A stretch of 54,445 bases of DNA, from positions 4,060-58,504 of the forward strand of contig AWVY01000052.1 in the NCBI GenBank assembly GCA_004143605.1. Reading direction: 5' to 3'. This document shows, in pieces, positions 37,596 through 48,467 of the stretch; position 1 is the stretch's first letter, and every line of letters begins with the position of its first letter. The translations under genes were made by a program, and so were the position numbers. The notes beneath the pieces are model-generated. The model worked only from the letters and a program-made list of their open reading frames with translations. It was not told the origin of the DNA and did not search any database. The DNA is from Desulforamulus aquiferis (GTDB lineage: Bacteria > Bacillota > Desulfotomaculia > Desulfotomaculales > Desulfotomaculaceae).

Positions 37596-38962
37596 CTATT
37601 TCCCCTCTCCAAAGTTAATAATATCTATAGGAAATAAACTAAGTGGATTCTCGACTTCCATGAGATGGTATATATTGAAATTATAAACAGCTCCGCCCTT
37701 AAAATCAGATGGTGAGTAAGGGAAGGCCAAGTTTCCTGCAGTGGCTACTCGTCCAGGATAACCATAATGTAACATGGTAGACCTGGCAAAGGAACATATG
37801 GTATTGGCAATTTCTTGTGTCTCACCAACTGCCTCTATGATAATGCCTAGTTCATGGCTATTAATAACTTTCTCCGGCTCAAGTTGAGCCATTACACCGT
37901 TTTTACCATATATATTGAAGTTCAAATAATATTCATAGTTATACTTGCTAAAGTTATCCTGAACTCTCCCGCGAACTGCTTCAATTATATGCTCCATCTT
38001 AGAAATCATAATTGGGTCCCTGCACCCGGCTATGGAAACAGTTCGGTAGCCAACTTTTTTTGCTCCCTCTAACTTTATGGTGTATTTTTCATTTGCTATA
38101 TACCTGCTCCCCGCCACCTTTACGGACCTCTCAGTTTCCTCGGTGAAGCTTGTTTCCCTCAAGTCCAAAACTCCCCCTGGACCCGGTAATAAATATGGAT
38201 TAGTTTTTTCATACAAGGTGTGGGCAGCTACGGATGTTGGGGTGCACTTTCTTTCCGTAGTTAGTGGCTCTACAATAAAGCAATCACTTCTTAATGTACC
38301 TAACAGACAATCACTGCCACTTCCAGGAGTTGCTGCAATTGCCCCACACTCAAGTATTTTTCCCATATGAATGGCCAAGCCTTTGTCAAAACCTGCATTT
38401 ATGGCAGAGGCACTAAATACCGCCGGATCATAGGCCCTTCCCGCTAGGACAACCTTTGCCCCCTTATTCAATGCCTCGATAACAGGTTCTACACCCATTT
38501 GTCCCACGATACGCTCAGCAACCTGAATCTCATGCAGATTTAGCTCAGGTACTGGGTATAGGGGCGAAATCTTGCAATTATTAAAGGCCTCGATAACCTT
38601 ATCTTTATCTATTTCCGAATTAATAACAGCTATGGGAAAGGCCCAATCCTTTTCCTCCGCCAATTCCTTAATGATCTCCAGATTCCAATCCAAGTGAGCT
38701 TTAGCACCACATCCCCCGGCAGTACCAATAACTACTGGTATTTCTTTTTGCAAACCGGCTGAAATAATCAGCTCTAGGTCTCGCTTTACAGCCATTCGAT
38801 CAGTAAAAGACACTCCTGCCCCAAGATAATAGGGGCCTGGATCTGTAGAGCCTGCATCCACAGCAATTAAATGAGGATTCTTTTCCAGCCCTTTAATAAA
38901 TGATTGTTCCGGGAATCCGTAGCCCAGTATAGCTGTAGGTGATAATACCTGTATTCCTTCAA
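37596..38962 (-). CDS. AtuA/DUF1446 family protein, frame break near the start
   Basis: About 455 residues (Pfam DUF1446, acyclic terpene utilisation family). QVLSPTAILGYGFPEQSFIK opens the family core; GSTDPGPYYLGAGVSF, GTAGGCGAKAHLDW and GRAYDPAVFSASAINAG are family hallmarks. The family start is MKxIRVLSPTAILG; here GGAGGGATTTATC precedes TTGAAGGAATACAG, which gives LKEIQVL if one A is restored, so I place the start at TTG 38962. It lies in the TRAP operon downstream of dctM, with a strong hairpin between. Substrate unknown; related clusters handle carboxylic acids or acyl-CoA. Confidence 0.82.
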
Positions 38963-38984
38963 GATAAATCCCTCCAAAAATGTT

Positions 38985-39011
38985 AGGGTGAGACCAAATT
39001 GGTCTCACCCT
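38985..39011 (-). terminator. Perfect hairpin between dctM and the AtuA gene
   Basis: 12-bp arms AGGGTGAGACCA and TGGTCTCACCCT with a three-base loop, followed on the minus strand by AACATTTTTGGAGGG. It ends 22 bases before the proposed start at 38962. It may act as a partial terminator or RNA stabiliser between transporter and enzyme genes. Confidence 0.8.
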
Positions 39012-39029
39012 ATTATATACATCTGCCAG

Positions 39030-40310
39030 TTATTTCATTAAGACTCTCGGGATATATAATGAAACATCCTCCCAAAGCACAAAGAATATTAGCATGACTA
39101 CCATTATAAGTATGAAGGGTAGTACACCACGCACGACATTTTCCAATCTATCCTTGGCCATAGCACTTACCACGAATAGATTCAAACCAACGGGAGGAGT
39201 AATCATCGCCAACTCCATGTTCACAGTCATCACAACTGCGAATTGAATTAAGTCTATTCCCAAATGGTGAATCATTGGTAACAATATAGGCAGGGTAATG
39301 AGTGTGATTGATACTGCCTCCAAAAATGTTCCCATGACAAAGAACATTATATTTGTGGCTAGGAAAAATAGGTATTTGTTTAGATGGTTCTCAGATATCC
39401 AGTTTCCAACTGCCATAGGAATCTGATTAGTTGTAAGAAAGAAGGAAAAAATCATGGCTGCTGCAATAATCATAAATATCATGGAGGATATATTAATGGA
39501 TTCCTTTAGTACCCCCCTGATATCCTTTAAGTGCAGTTCTTTATAAATGAAAACCGATACTGCTATGGTATAAAAAACTGACAATACAGCCGCTTCCGTC
39601 GGCGTTACTATGCCGGTATAAATGCTCCCCAGAATGAAGATTGGCAAAAAGCCTCCTGGCAAAGCTTTTATAGTTGATTTCCAACGTTCAGGCCAAGAAC
39701 TCTTTTCTCCGCGACCAAAGCCACCTCTAATAGAATATATGACTGCTGAGCTAATTAGTGCAAGGGTTAATATAGCCCCTGGAAGTAGTCCACCCATAAA
39801 TAATTTTCCGATGGATTCCTCAGCTACCACGCCAAATATAACCATGGTGACACTGGGTGGAATTAGAATGCCCAGGGTTCCACCTACAGCCACAAGTCCC
39901 ATGGCATAACGCTTAGGATACCCATTATCAACCATAGCAGGTAGCATAATTGCCCCAATGGCTGCAGCAGTGGCAGGGCTGGAACCGGATATGGCTGCAA
40001 AAACAGCACAGGCCAGGATTGTAACAACTGCTAATCCACCTGGAAGATGGCCTAACCAAGCCCTTAAAAAGTTAACAAGATACTTTGCAATACCACCCCT
40101 GGACATTAATACACCCGCAAACACAAAGGCGGGTATTGCCATCAAGGTAGGAGACAGTAGGGATGCAAACATCCTCTGGATAATCATGTATAGGCTGAAA
40201 TCTGATGTAGCAGCTAATATAATGATGGCTGAAACAGCCAAAGAAATGGCAATAGGTACATTTAAGAGGAATAGTATAACAAATAGCAAAAACAATAGTG
40301 CAGTTGTCAT
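39030..40310 (-). CDS. dctM: TRAP transporter large permease subunit
   Basis: 426 residues, intact, about eleven to twelve membrane helices. It shows the TRAP DctM family core (AFVFAGVLMSRGGIAKYLVN, AAISGSSPATAAAIGAIMLP, LGILIPPSVTMVIFGVVAEE) and the C-terminal repeat (NMELAMITPPVGLNLFVVSA). It forms the channel that takes up a carboxylate using the sodium or proton gradient, fed by DctP. It starts with ATG after GAGGAGCATTAA, directly adjacent to dctQ's stop codon. The operon order is dctP-dctQ-dctM-atuA-DUF4387. Confidence 0.93.
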   Translation of the reverse strand: MTTALLFLLFVILFLLNVPIAISLAVSAIIILAATSDFSLYMIIQRMFASLLSPTLMAIPAFVFAGVLMSRGGIAKYLVNFLRAWLGHLPGGLAVVTILACAVFAAISGSSPATAAAIGAIMLPAMVDNGYPKRYAMGLVAVGGTLGILIPPSVTMVIFGVVAEESIGKLFMGGLLPGAILTLALISSAVIYSIRGGFGRGEKSSWPERWKSTIKALPGGFLPIFILGSIYTGIVTPTEAAVLSVFYTIAVSVFIYKELHLKDIRGVLKESINISSMIFMIIAAAMIFSFFLTTNQIPMAVGNWISENHLNKYLFFLATNIMFFVMGTFLEAVSITLITLPILLPMIHHLGIDLIQFAVVMTVNMELAMITPPVGLNLFVVSAMAKDRLENVVRGVLPFILIMVVMLIFFVLWEDVSLYIPRVLMK

Positions 40311-40820
40311 TTAATGCTCCTCCCCCCTATCCCTTTTTAGCCATTCACTGCCGCCCTTAGGAATTAGGTAGTATAACTTCTCAATAAACCTAATACCTAA
40401 CATTACACCACTGGCGGGCATGATTAAATTTACTATCCATAGGGGAAATTGGCTGTCAGTGGATTTTTGACCGTAAGTGATATAGGTTTGAACAAGCTCA
40501 ACTCCGTAATATATAAAGAAAATAGCAAAGGCCAGACCTAAACTATTTGCAAAAATACTGACAAATCTCTTAATATTGATAGGCAAAAAATTATAAAGCA
40601 TGTCAACTTTAATGTGGTGATCATTACGTAAAGCTACTGCAAGTCCAGCCATGGTTCCCCACACCACAAAGTATACAGAAAATTCATCCAATAATGATTG
40701 GGGCATATTAAAAAAGTACCGTAATACTACATTTATAAATACCATAGTTAAACCTAGAAAAAGCATGCCACCTGAGAAGTAATCTTCAAAAGCCGTATAA
40801 TATTTATTAATATTTTTCAA
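40311..40820 (-). CDS. dctQ: TRAP transporter small permease subunit
   Basis: About 169 residues, four membrane helices (GGMLFLGLTMVFINVVLRYF, FSVYFVVWGTMAGLAVALRN, FVSIFANSLGLAFAIFFIYY, LWIVNLIMPASGVMLGIRFI), the layout of DctQ proteins. It has the family pattern GTMAGLAVALRNDHHIKVDM. I chose the TTG at 40820 because GGGGGGGAGTCTA is the ribosome site; a GTG at 40835 falls inside it. It ends directly against dctM. A hairpin lies upstream between dctP and dctQ. Confidence 0.88.
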   Translation of the reverse strand: MKNINKYYTAFEDYFSGGMLFLGLTMVFINVVLRYFFNMPQSLLDEFSVYFVVWGTMAGLAVALRNDHHIKVDMLYNFLPINIKRFVSIFANSLGLAFAIFFIYYGVELVQTYITYGQKSTDSQFPLWIVNLIMPASGVMLGIRFIEKLYYLIPKGGSEWLKRDRGEEH

Positions 40821-40843
40821 TAGACTCCCCCCCACATGATAAA

Positions 40844-40877
40844 AATGGGGACGGAATAAAAACCACCGCCCCCATTA
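40844..40877 (-). terminator. Hairpin between dctP and dctQ
   Basis: Arms AATGGGG(G)GCGG and CCGTCCCCATT around an AT-rich loop, followed by TTTTATCATG on the minus strand. This kind of partial terminator usually lets the binding protein be made in excess over the membrane subunits. Confidence 0.7.
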
Positions 40878-40889
40878 AGAGCTAATTAT

Positions 40890-41912
40890 TTACTTACTAG
40901 CCTTGGCTGCGTCAATGTACTCTTTGCCAATTTTTCCTTCATACTCAGCATATAGGGGTTCTAATACCTTAATAAACTTCTCCCGGTCTGCTTCAGTTAG
41001 CTCATAGAACTCCACCTTGCCGGAGGCTTCAATATTCTCCCTGCTCTTATCATTGAGTTCATTTGCAAGCTTAGTTGCAAACTCAGTAGCCTCCTGCATG
41101 GATTCATTAAAGATATTTTGTTGTTCTGGAGTTAGACTGTTCCAGAACTTGGTGTTAGTAAGTACAACATAGTCTAAACGTCCGTGTCCAGAAACAGTTA
41201 AGTACTTCTGAACCTCTTGATATTTCTGAGTATCTGTGTTATTGAAGGTATTTTCCTGTCCGTCAACTGTTCCATTTTGCAAGGCCTGATAAACTTCAGC
41301 AAAGGCCAGAGTTTGGGAACCAGCACCCAATGCCTTAAATTGTGCGTCCAATAAACCGCCGCTCTGGGTTCTAAACTTCAGTCCTTTAAAATCCTCAGGA
41401 GTCTTAAGTGGTCGTTTATTGTTCGTGAAGTGTTTTGCACCGTTTGGCCACCAGGCAATACCTAGCATACCCTTTGGTTCTAAGCTATGCATAAGCTTCT
41501 GACCCATTGGGCCATTATAGAAGTTCATGGCTGCTTCGTCGCTGGCAAATAAGAAAGGCATATCAACTAATTGGAAAGAAGGTTCAAAGCCTACCAGTTT
41601 GGTTACTGAAGGAGCAATTATTTGTATATTATTGGCCAAAAGAGCCTCTAATTCTTCTTTATCACCCACTAATTGAGAAGAAGGGAACACCTGCACTTCC
41701 ATTTGTCCACCGGATTTTTGTTCTACCAATTCCTTGAATTTTAGAGCAGCTTGACCCTTGGGAGTTGTTTCTGCAACTACGTGGGAAAATTTAATTACCA
41801 CTTTTTCTGCTTTTTTTTCACCGTCGTTGCTACTTCCGCCACCGCAACCCACAAGGGACAGTGCTAAAACTGCAGCAACCAATACACTGATAATGGTTTT
41901 AAACTTTCTCAA
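40890..41912 (-). CDS. dctP: TRAP transporter substrate-binding lipoprotein
   Basis: 340 residues, intact. Lipobox at ALSLVGC-GGGSS, so it is anchored on the outside. The mature part is a DctP fold: VVIKFSHVVAETTPKGQAAL, the carboxylate-binding Arg in LKFRTQSGG, AEVYQALQNGTVDGQENTF and the C-terminal helix. Starts with TTG after GAGGAGGTATTAGA. The conserved Arg implies a carboxylate ligand; neighbours (fumarase, fumarate reductase, malate dehydrogenase) make C4-dicarboxylates likely, but the adjacent atuA gene leaves other acids open. First gene of the operon. Confidence 0.93.
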   Translation of the reverse strand: MRKFKTIISVLVAAVLALSLVGCGGGSSNDGEKKAEKVVIKFSHVVAETTPKGQAALKFKELVEQKSGGQMEVQVFPSSQLVGDKEELEALLANNIQIIAPSVTKLVGFEPSFQLVDMPFLFASDEAAMNFYNGPMGQKLMHSLEPKGMLGIAWWPNGAKHFTNNKRPLKTPEDFKGLKFRTQSGGLLDAQFKALGAGSQTLAFAEVYQALQNGTVDGQENTFNNTDTQKYQEVQKYLTVSGHGRLDYVVLTNTKFWNSLTPEQQNIFNESMQEATEFATKLANELNDKSRENIEASGKVEFYELTEADREKFIKVLEPLYAEYEGKIGKEYIDAAKASK

Positions 41913-41990
41913 TCTAATACCTCCTCATTTTATATTTAATAATTTTGAATAGTATGAATACGGAGCCCAAAATCACCCCCAAGCCCGAAA

Positions 41991-42009
41991 TGGTGTATAC
42001 AATATACCA
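41991..42009. promoter_or_regulatory. Possible operator upstream of dctP, partial match to the pckA palindrome
   Basis: TGGTGTATACAATATACCA. The centre and right half (GTATACAATATAC) match the pckA palindrome exactly; the left half is truncated. It lies about 80-100 bases upstream of the dctP start, in an AT-rich promoter region. Confidence 0.5.
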
Positions 42010-42134
42010 ACATAATAAGAATATTTAGTTAATTTGTATGTCTCAATGATAGTATGTTATGTCTTATTAACCAAGAAAAAACCGCAAACGGTAAAATTTT
42101 GACCCCGAGTGGTTTTCGAAACTCTTGCTTAAAT

Positions 42135-42171
42135 AAAACACACTGCCTTTTTATTGTTGGCAGTGTGTTTT
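42135..42171 (-). terminator. Terminator of the ynbB gene
   Basis: Perfect 13-bp arms AAAACACACTGCC and GGCAGTGTGTTTT, 16 bases after the stop codon, with a T-rich minus-strand tail. Confidence 0.85.
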
Positions 42172-42186
42172 AAAATCGTGAAGGCG

Positions 42187-43424
42187 TTACTTCACCTGCA
42201 TTACAGCCTTAGCAGCTGATATAACACCTAATCGAACATATTCCTTTGACATTCCTCCCTGTAGATACACCGAATAGGGTGCCCTCAAGGGAGCATCAGC
42301 AGTTAGCTCAAGGGATGCCCCTTGCACAAAGGTTCCTGCTGCCATTATTACATCATCTTCATAGCCAGGCATATAGTTTGGTTCCGGTAGAACGTGGGCA
42401 TCAACTGGCGAAGCACCCTGTAGCCTCTGCAAAAAGCAACCAACCTCTCTGGAGACTCTAAGGCAATGGCCTGAATAATGTCAGAGCGTTCTTCATTATA
42501 GCCCGGTGATACTTTAAATCCGAGCCGTTCAAATAATCTGGCGGCAAAGGCTGCTCCTTTTATGGCTTCGGCCACGGTATGGGGTGCCAGAAAGATGCCT
42601 TGAAATAATAACCTTTGATGCCCAAGGGATGGTCCAACTTCAGCCCCAATCCCAGGTGCTGTCCATCTATTTGCCGCCATTTCTACCAGTTCTCTCTTAC
42701 CCACCACATAACCACCAGTGGGGGCAATGCCACCACCCGGATTTTTTATTAATGACCCTGCAATTATGTCTGCCCCCACAGCCGGTGGCTCCAAGGTGTC
42801 AACCAACTCACCATAACAATTATCAACAAATATTAGAGCCTGGGGAGCAGCTTTCTTTATAAATGATGTCAGTTTCTTTAGTTCATTAAGGGTTAATGAT
42901 GGTCTCCAAGCATACCCCCGGGATCGTTGCACCAAAACCACCTTGGTTTTACTGGTTAAGGATTTCCCTATCTCAGCATAGTCCAGAAGGCCCTGTTGCT
43001 TAATTCCACTTGCTTGTATGTTACGCCTAAATCCTTTAGCGACCCTGGCGCATCACCCTTTTTCCTATGAGTTCCTCAAGGGTATCATAGGGGGACCCTT
43101 GGACAGCAAGCAGTTCATCACCCGGCCTAAGGAGTCCAAATAACGTTATTGCTATGGCATGGGTTCCAGATACTATTTGCCCCCTGACCAGAGCTGCTTC
43201 CGCACCAAACACATGGGCATAAACTCTTTCCAGTGCTTCTCTCCCGGCATCATCATAACCATAGCCGTAGAACCCTTCAAATGATAATCTGAGACCCTGG
43301 CTAAGTGAAATCCTTCCAGCACCCGGGCATGATTTACCATAGCCTTAGCTTCTATCTCCCGATAAACATTTTGTACCTCTCCTTCTACTTCCAACGCCAG
43401 CTTGTCCAATTGATGTGTGTTCAT
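42187..43424 (-). CDS. ynbB: Methionine gamma-lyase-like PLP enzyme (YnbB/aluminium resistance family), several frame breaks
   Basis: About 412 residues if joined. MNTHQLDKLALEVEGEVQNV starts it; then the substrate-pocket region HLKGSTGYGYDDAGREALER, the central PLP domain (FVDNCYGELVDTLEPPAVGA), and the PLP-binding Lys in DIIAGSLIKNPGGGIAPTGG. The end is VRLGVISAAKAVMQVK. Breaks lie near 43265, 43045, 42990 and 42435. The family is annotated as methionine gamma-lyase or aluminium resistance protein; the true substrate is unsettled. Its place beside spoVK and hfq matches the order in Bacillus subtilis (spoVK-ynbA-ynbB). Confidence 0.85.
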
Positions 43425-43469
43425 TATTCCTCCACTAATATTCTAAATTAATTACAGTGCCCTGGAGAG

Positions 43470-44426
43470 TTATAAATCCTCCAGAGCCCCTGCTAAATCT
43501 TCTTTATTGATAGCCATTAAATCTTCCCTGGAGATATTTTTCCCCCCACTAACCTAACAGCCTGATGCCTCATAGCCCTTTCTATAAGATTCCTTACCAA
43601 ACGGGCATTGCCGCTATGCTCATGGCGCCTGGTCTGATTATCTAACATTTTTATAAGTTCTTCCCTGGCTAATGGAGAAAGAATATATTGACGTTGGTTT
43701 AACATTAAATCTGCAATATTCATTAGCTCATCAATGGAGTAATCAGGGAAAGTTATATGTATAGGAAACCTAGATCTTAAACCAGGATTAATCTCTAAGA
43801 AATAATCCATTTCCTCCTGATAACCTGCCAGAATAATAATTAGGTTATCTTTATTATTTTCCATACTGGCTACCATTGAGTCAATGGCTTCTTTACCAAA
43901 ATCTTTTTCTCCACCCCGGGCCAGTGAATAGGCTTCATCGATGAAGAGTATTCCCCCAGAGCCTTTTTAATCTGATCCCTGGTTTTTGATGCAGTATGCC
44001 CAATATATTCACCTACCAGATCCGCCCGCTCTACCTCAATCAAATGACCCTTGGGGAGCACCCCAACCTCTTTAAATAGTCTGCCAATGATTCTTGCCAC
44101 CGTGGTTTTACCAGTACCTGGGTTACCCTTGAAAATCATGTGTAAAACCATTGGCTCATATATTAATTTCTCCCTTTGCCTAAGCTTTTGTATTTCAACA
44201 AAGGCCTGTATTTCCTTAACTAATTTTTTACACTATTTAACCCCACTAATTGGTTTAATTCCCCTAGAATCTCTTCTGCAGCTTTTTTACTCAGTTCTTC
44301 TCCCGGCTGTGCCTTGTCCTGATCGCCAGATGTTTTACCTAGCATGGCTGGTTTCTTAAGTAAATTAGCAGGCTTTGGGGGCTCACTGCGACTTGGCGGT
44401 CTTTGCCACATCCTTATTTTAACCAA
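43470..44426 (-). CDS. spoVK: AAA+ ATPase of the SpoVK/CbbX family, three frame breaks
   Basis: About 319 residues. A polar N-terminal part ([20 protein letters not shown]) is followed by the CbbX-type AAA+ core: [20 protein letters not shown], Walker [21 protein letters not shown], Walker [21 protein letters not shown], sensor [20 protein letters not shown] and the arginine-finger region [16 protein letters not shown]. Breaks near 44230, 43955 and 43545. I chose the TTG at 44426 because CGGAGGTGATAGTCCAA precedes it; the GTG at 44438 is inside that site. SpoVK is needed for full spore maturation in Bacillus; its exact work is unknown. Confidence 0.85.
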
Positions 44427-44588
44427 TTGGACTATCACCTCCGAGACGAAACGGTTAAAAACACCCTTTCACATTATACGCTCGGACATGATAATAGTTA
44501 CCTAATAAGAATAGTCTTAAATAAAATCTCCTTAGAACTGATATAAAAATGAAATGCCCCTCCACAGGGGAGAGGCAAATATTTTCCT

Positions 44589-44831
44589 TTAGAGGGGCTT
44601 ACTCTCCGAAAAGGAGGTATTGACAGGTCTAAGCGGACTAATGGTGGAAATGGCGTGCTTATAAACCATTAGCTGTTTACCGTCACTCTCCAAAATGACT
44701 GTAAAATTATCAAACCCTTTAACCATACCCTTTAATTGGAATCCGTTAATAAGGAAAATGGTCACTGGAATATTTTCCTTTCTCACCTGATTGAGAAAAG
44801 CATCCTGTAAGTTTATTTGGGCTTTAGTCAT
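44589..44831 (-). CDS. hfq: RNA-binding protein Hfq
   Basis: 80 residues, intact. Sm-like RNA chaperone that helps small RNAs find mRNAs. Motifs: [40 protein letters not shown] (Sm1) and VYKHAISTI (Sm2, YKH). I chose the ATG at 44831 because TTGGAGGTACCTCTA precedes it; the open frame extends 15 bases further without a site. It lies 50 bases after miaA in the standard miaA-hfq order. Confidence 0.95.
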   Translation of the reverse strand: MTKAQINLQDAFLNQVRKENIPVTIFLINGFQLKGMVKGFDNFTVILESDGKQLMVYKHAISTISPLRPVNTSFSESKPL

Positions 44832-44881
44832 TAGAGGTACCTCCAATTGGAAAATTTTTTCTAATATATATTTAAAGATTT

Positions 44882-45826
44882 CTACACTATTGATAATTCT
44901 CCTGCTATTTGTTGACCTATTTCATTGGCTACTTCTTTTTTATTATTGAACTTTTCTAATTCAATCCATTTTATTCTTTTATCCGCCCGGAACCAGGTTA
45001 GCTGCCTTTTAGCAAATCTTCTTGTATTTCTTTTAAGTAATTCTAAAGCTTCTTCCAGGGAAGTTTTACCTTCCAGATATAGGGCTATTTCTTTATAGCC
45101 TAAGCCCTGCATAGCAGTTCCCATATTCCCATATTTACCCATGAGACCCTTAACTTCCTCAACCAGTCCCAGCTTTACCATTAGGTCAACCCGCTGCTCA
45201 ATTCTTTGGTATAGTAATTTCCTATCCATAGTTAATCCAAACATATGCAATTCGTATTTGGGCTCTGACTGCTTATTATTTTCTGACTGGGAAATTGGTT
45301 TACCTGTCTGGTGATATACCTCCAAGGCCCGAATAACTCTTCGCAAATCATTGGGATGAAGACGTCCCGCTGTTATTGGATCTACCTCTGCCAGTTTGGC
45401 ATGCATGCCAACTGGTCCAATATTTTCCGATTCTATTTTTAATTTTTCTCTGATACCATCATCCTTTGGTGCTTCAGAAAAATCATAGTGGTCTATTACC
45501 GCCCGTACATATAGTCCGGTGCCCCCTACCAGCAGGGGAAGTCTTCCCCTATCTGAAATACCAGAGATGGACTGCTCCGCTAATCTTTGATACCTAGCAA
45601 CACTGAATTCTTGATCCGGTTCCACAACATCCATTAAATGATGTGGAATGCCCCCCATCTCTTCTTTGGTGGGTTTAGCTGTTCCTATATCCATCCCCCG
45701 GTAAACCAGCATAGAATCGGCAGATACTACCTCACCCCTTACCATCCTGGCAAGTTCAATGGCGACATCGGTCTTTCCGGCAGCAGTTGGTCCCACTATA
45801 ACAATCAGGGGTTTAAGGTATTTCAT
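44882..45826 (-). CDS. miaA: tRNA dimethylallyltransferase
   Basis: 314 residues, intact. Transfers a dimethylallyl group to A37 of tRNAs reading UNN codons. P-loop GPTAAGKT near the N-terminus, [19 protein letters not shown], the substrate region [16 protein letters not shown], and the family segment [16 protein letters not shown]. The C-terminal KRQLTWFR-x-D motif is complete. The start overlaps the preceding methyltransferase gene by 14 bases. Confidence 0.96.
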   Translation of the reverse strand: MKYLKPLIVIVGPTAAGKTDVAIELARMVRGEVVSADSMLVYRGMDIGTAKPTKEEMGGIPHHLMDVVEPDQEFSVARYQRLAEQSISGISDRGRLPLLVGGTGLYVRAVIDHYDFSEAPKDDGIREKLKIESENIGPVGMHAKLAEVDPITAGRLHPNDLRRVIRALEVYHQTGKPISQSENNKQSEPKYELHMFGLTMDRKLLYQRIEQRVDLMVKLGLVEEVKGLMGKYGNMGTAMQGLGYKEIALYLEGKTSLEEALELLKRNTRRFAKRQLTWFRADKRIKWIELEKFNNKKEVANEIGQQIAGELSIV

Positions 45827-46618
45827 TGTCCGCCACCACCTTATGAATTATGCCGTAGGCCACCGGTGAATATCTTCCTCCCTGAATGGTATGAAAATTT
45901 AATCGCTTAAATTCCTGACTGAACCTATTTTCTTTCATTACTACCCTATGCTTAGCCACCCTTCTGGCTTCGTTGACAGCATCCGGTGATAGGGGATTAC
46001 TATTGGCAAAGGGCCTAAGGGGAGCCATGGAACTTGATTGTTCCCTGGGCTTCCTAAACATAGGGTCAAAGTAAACTATATCAAAGCAATTATCCGGTAG
46101 TTGCCTTAAATATTCTAAGTGGTCACCCTGCACCACATTTATTCGGCGCATGGCATCTAGCAATTCTGGTCTCTCGCATGATAATTTTTTAGTCCTCGAC
46201 TAACGATTTCAGCTACCGCAATGGAGGCCTCAATTCCCACCACTGTTCCTAGGGAACCTGCAATATAGCTGGCCACAATGGCATCAGAGGCAATACCCAA
46301 GGTACAATCAAGTACTGTTTTTCCTTCGGACAATGCCATTGCACTAATCATTTGGTCAGTTTTCCCAGCCTGTAGCTCCTTTATACGTAATTTGGCTAAT
46401 CCTGGATGAAAAAACAATTCCATCCCATTGGTTACTAATGACAGCCTGTTATTATTCACTAGTATGATACTTTCAGCACTGGCCCTTTGTCTAATTGACT
46501 CTAGGGATTGCTTTTCTCTTGGGAGATATGGCAGCTTTAACTTGTTACTAAGTTCCAGGGCCAAGTCCTCCACCTTTTCAGAATTCCTTAAACCCGTGGT
46601 GATCACAAGATTATTCAT
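45813..46618 (-). CDS. Class I SAM-dependent methyltransferase (RsmJ/DUF548-like), one frame break
   Basis: About 268 residues. An N-terminal extension ([20 protein letters not shown]) leads to the SAM-binding motif VLDCTLGIASDAIVASYIAG and the acidic GIEAS. After a break near 46180 comes INVVQGDHLEYLRQLPDNCF and the catalytic-type DIVYFDPMFRKP. DPMF is close to the DPMYP of RsmJ-type 16S rRNA methyltransferases, so an RNA substrate is likely; not certain. It overlaps mutL upstream (ATGA) and miaA downstream, so all are in one operon. Confidence 0.8.
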
Positions 46619-48456
46619 CGTTTAAAACGTTTGTTCATCTCCTCATGGGAAATATTTACCAGGGTAGGTCGTCCATGGGGGCATGTATATGGCTGTTGGC
46701 ATTCGGCCAGCCCCATTAGTAATGCTCTTATTTCTTCATTCCCCATATGCTGCCCAGCCTTAATTGCATCCCGGCAGGCCAGGGCTGCGGCCAGTCTATT
46801 TAATATCATAGTCGGCTCCAGTCTTTGTACCGAGTATTCCTGAAGTCTGCTTAGTAAATCTAGAAATATTTCTCCTGGATTGATGGCTGCAGCAGATGGA
46901 ATTCCCCTTAGCAAAAAAGTATCCCCACCAAAGTGTTCAAGTATAAAACCTAACTCACTGAAGGAAAGAATATTTTCAATCACCAGTTGTACTTCGTGAT
47001 TCGGCAGATTCAGGGTTATAGGTTCCAGTAAGATTTGTGATTCCACCGTGGCTAATTGCCTTTGGTATTTCTCATAGAGCACCCTTTCGTGGGCGGCATG
47101 TTGATCTATGATATATAAGCCTCCCGTACCCTGGGCCAGCACATAGGTAGGCAAAAACTGTCCCACCGGTAAAAGGCTAGGGAATACTTCAGCCGCTTCA
47201 TAGCTGCCCACACTTTCATACATACCGGAGCTGTTTGAACTCTTTCTAGTCTCAAACAGGGGCTTTTGTTCATAGGTCCTAGGTGTCATATTATCTATAG
47301 GTGGCTTTAAGGAGGGTAGGCTCATTTGTTTAACAAAATTCATTGCTTCCCCCTCATTCTTTACAGGTCCCATTCTTTCCCCGTTACTGCTTTGAAGGCT
47401 TTTTGCCTCCTGATCTGCTTTAAAAGGATTTGTTCTGGAGGGCAACACTTCCCATAAGCCAGGAATAGCAGTAGGTAAACTTAGTGGTTCACTTAAAGCC
47501 CTCTGTAATTCCTCTGCCAACTCCTTCTCCCGTGCCAGACGAACCTCCATTTTTGTTGGATGGACGTTAACGTCTACTTGAGTTGGGTCAAGGTCAATAT
47601 GTAATACAGCAATGGGGAATCTTCCTGAGGGGATTTGGGTTTGATAGACTTGCTGCAATACAGAAGCTACTAGTCCACTCTTAACATATCTTTTATTAAT
47701 AAAAAACTCTGGTATTGACGTGATGCCCTGGTCAATAGAGGTTTGCTTATTAAACCTCTAACGGTAAGATATTCGCCCTTGTAATCAACCTCAAGCATGC
47801 TCTTGACATTTTCATAGCCAAAGACGCAGGCAGCGGCATCTTTAATAGAGTCGTTCCCAGGCTATGGAATACAGTCTTTCCACTTAGCCGCAATTCAAAC
47901 TTTACATCAGGACGGGCAAGGGCCATTCTCGATAATAAATCGCTTACTTGCCCGGTTTCTGCAGCCTGTGTTTTAAGGTATTTTCTTCTGGCTGGGGTAT
48001 TAAAAAATAAATCCTGGACCTCTATGGTTGTTCCAACCGGACAGCCAATTGTTGAAGCTTCCTTTAATTTCCCTGCCTCTACAGATATTTGTATACCTTC
48101 CAGCTGTTCATGATGTCTTGTGGTCAAGGCAACCCTGGTAACCGAGGCAATACTGGAAGGGCCTCTCCCCTGAATCCCAGGGTGTATATACTATTTAAAT
48201 CTGCTGATTGATTAATTTTACTGGTTGCATGTCTCTGAAAACAAAGGTGTGCATCCTCCGGGGTCATGCCACAGCCGTTATCTACCACTTTAATACAGGA
48301 TAGCCCCCCCTGGAGCAGCTCAATAACAATCTTTGTTGCTCCCGCGTCCAGGCTGTTTTCAACTAATTCCTTCACCACTGAAACCGGTCTTTCTACAACT
48401 TCCCCTGCAGCGATCTGGTTGGCTGTAAACTCGTCAAGAACTTTAATAATACCCAA
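46615..48456 (-). CDS. mutL: DNA mismatch repair protein MutL, at least four frame breaks
   Basis: About 613 residues if joined. GHKL ATPase motifs: [45 protein letters not shown] and GFRGEAL; then [20 protein letters not shown]. The transducer region ([37 protein letters not shown]) crosses three breaks. The C-terminal domain has the endonuclease motif [17 protein letters not shown] and ends with [22 protein letters not shown]. Breaks near 48150, 47850, 47760 and 47705. The DQHA-x2-E motif makes it a nicking MutL, as in most bacteria without MutH. Start TTG after AGGGGTTGACAAT. Confidence 0.93.
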
Positions 48457-48467
48457 ATTGTCAACCC

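Noticed and set aside
41913-42060. A sigma-54 promoter for dctP
   Set aside because: I searched both strands for TGGCAC-N5-TTGC and near variants and found none.
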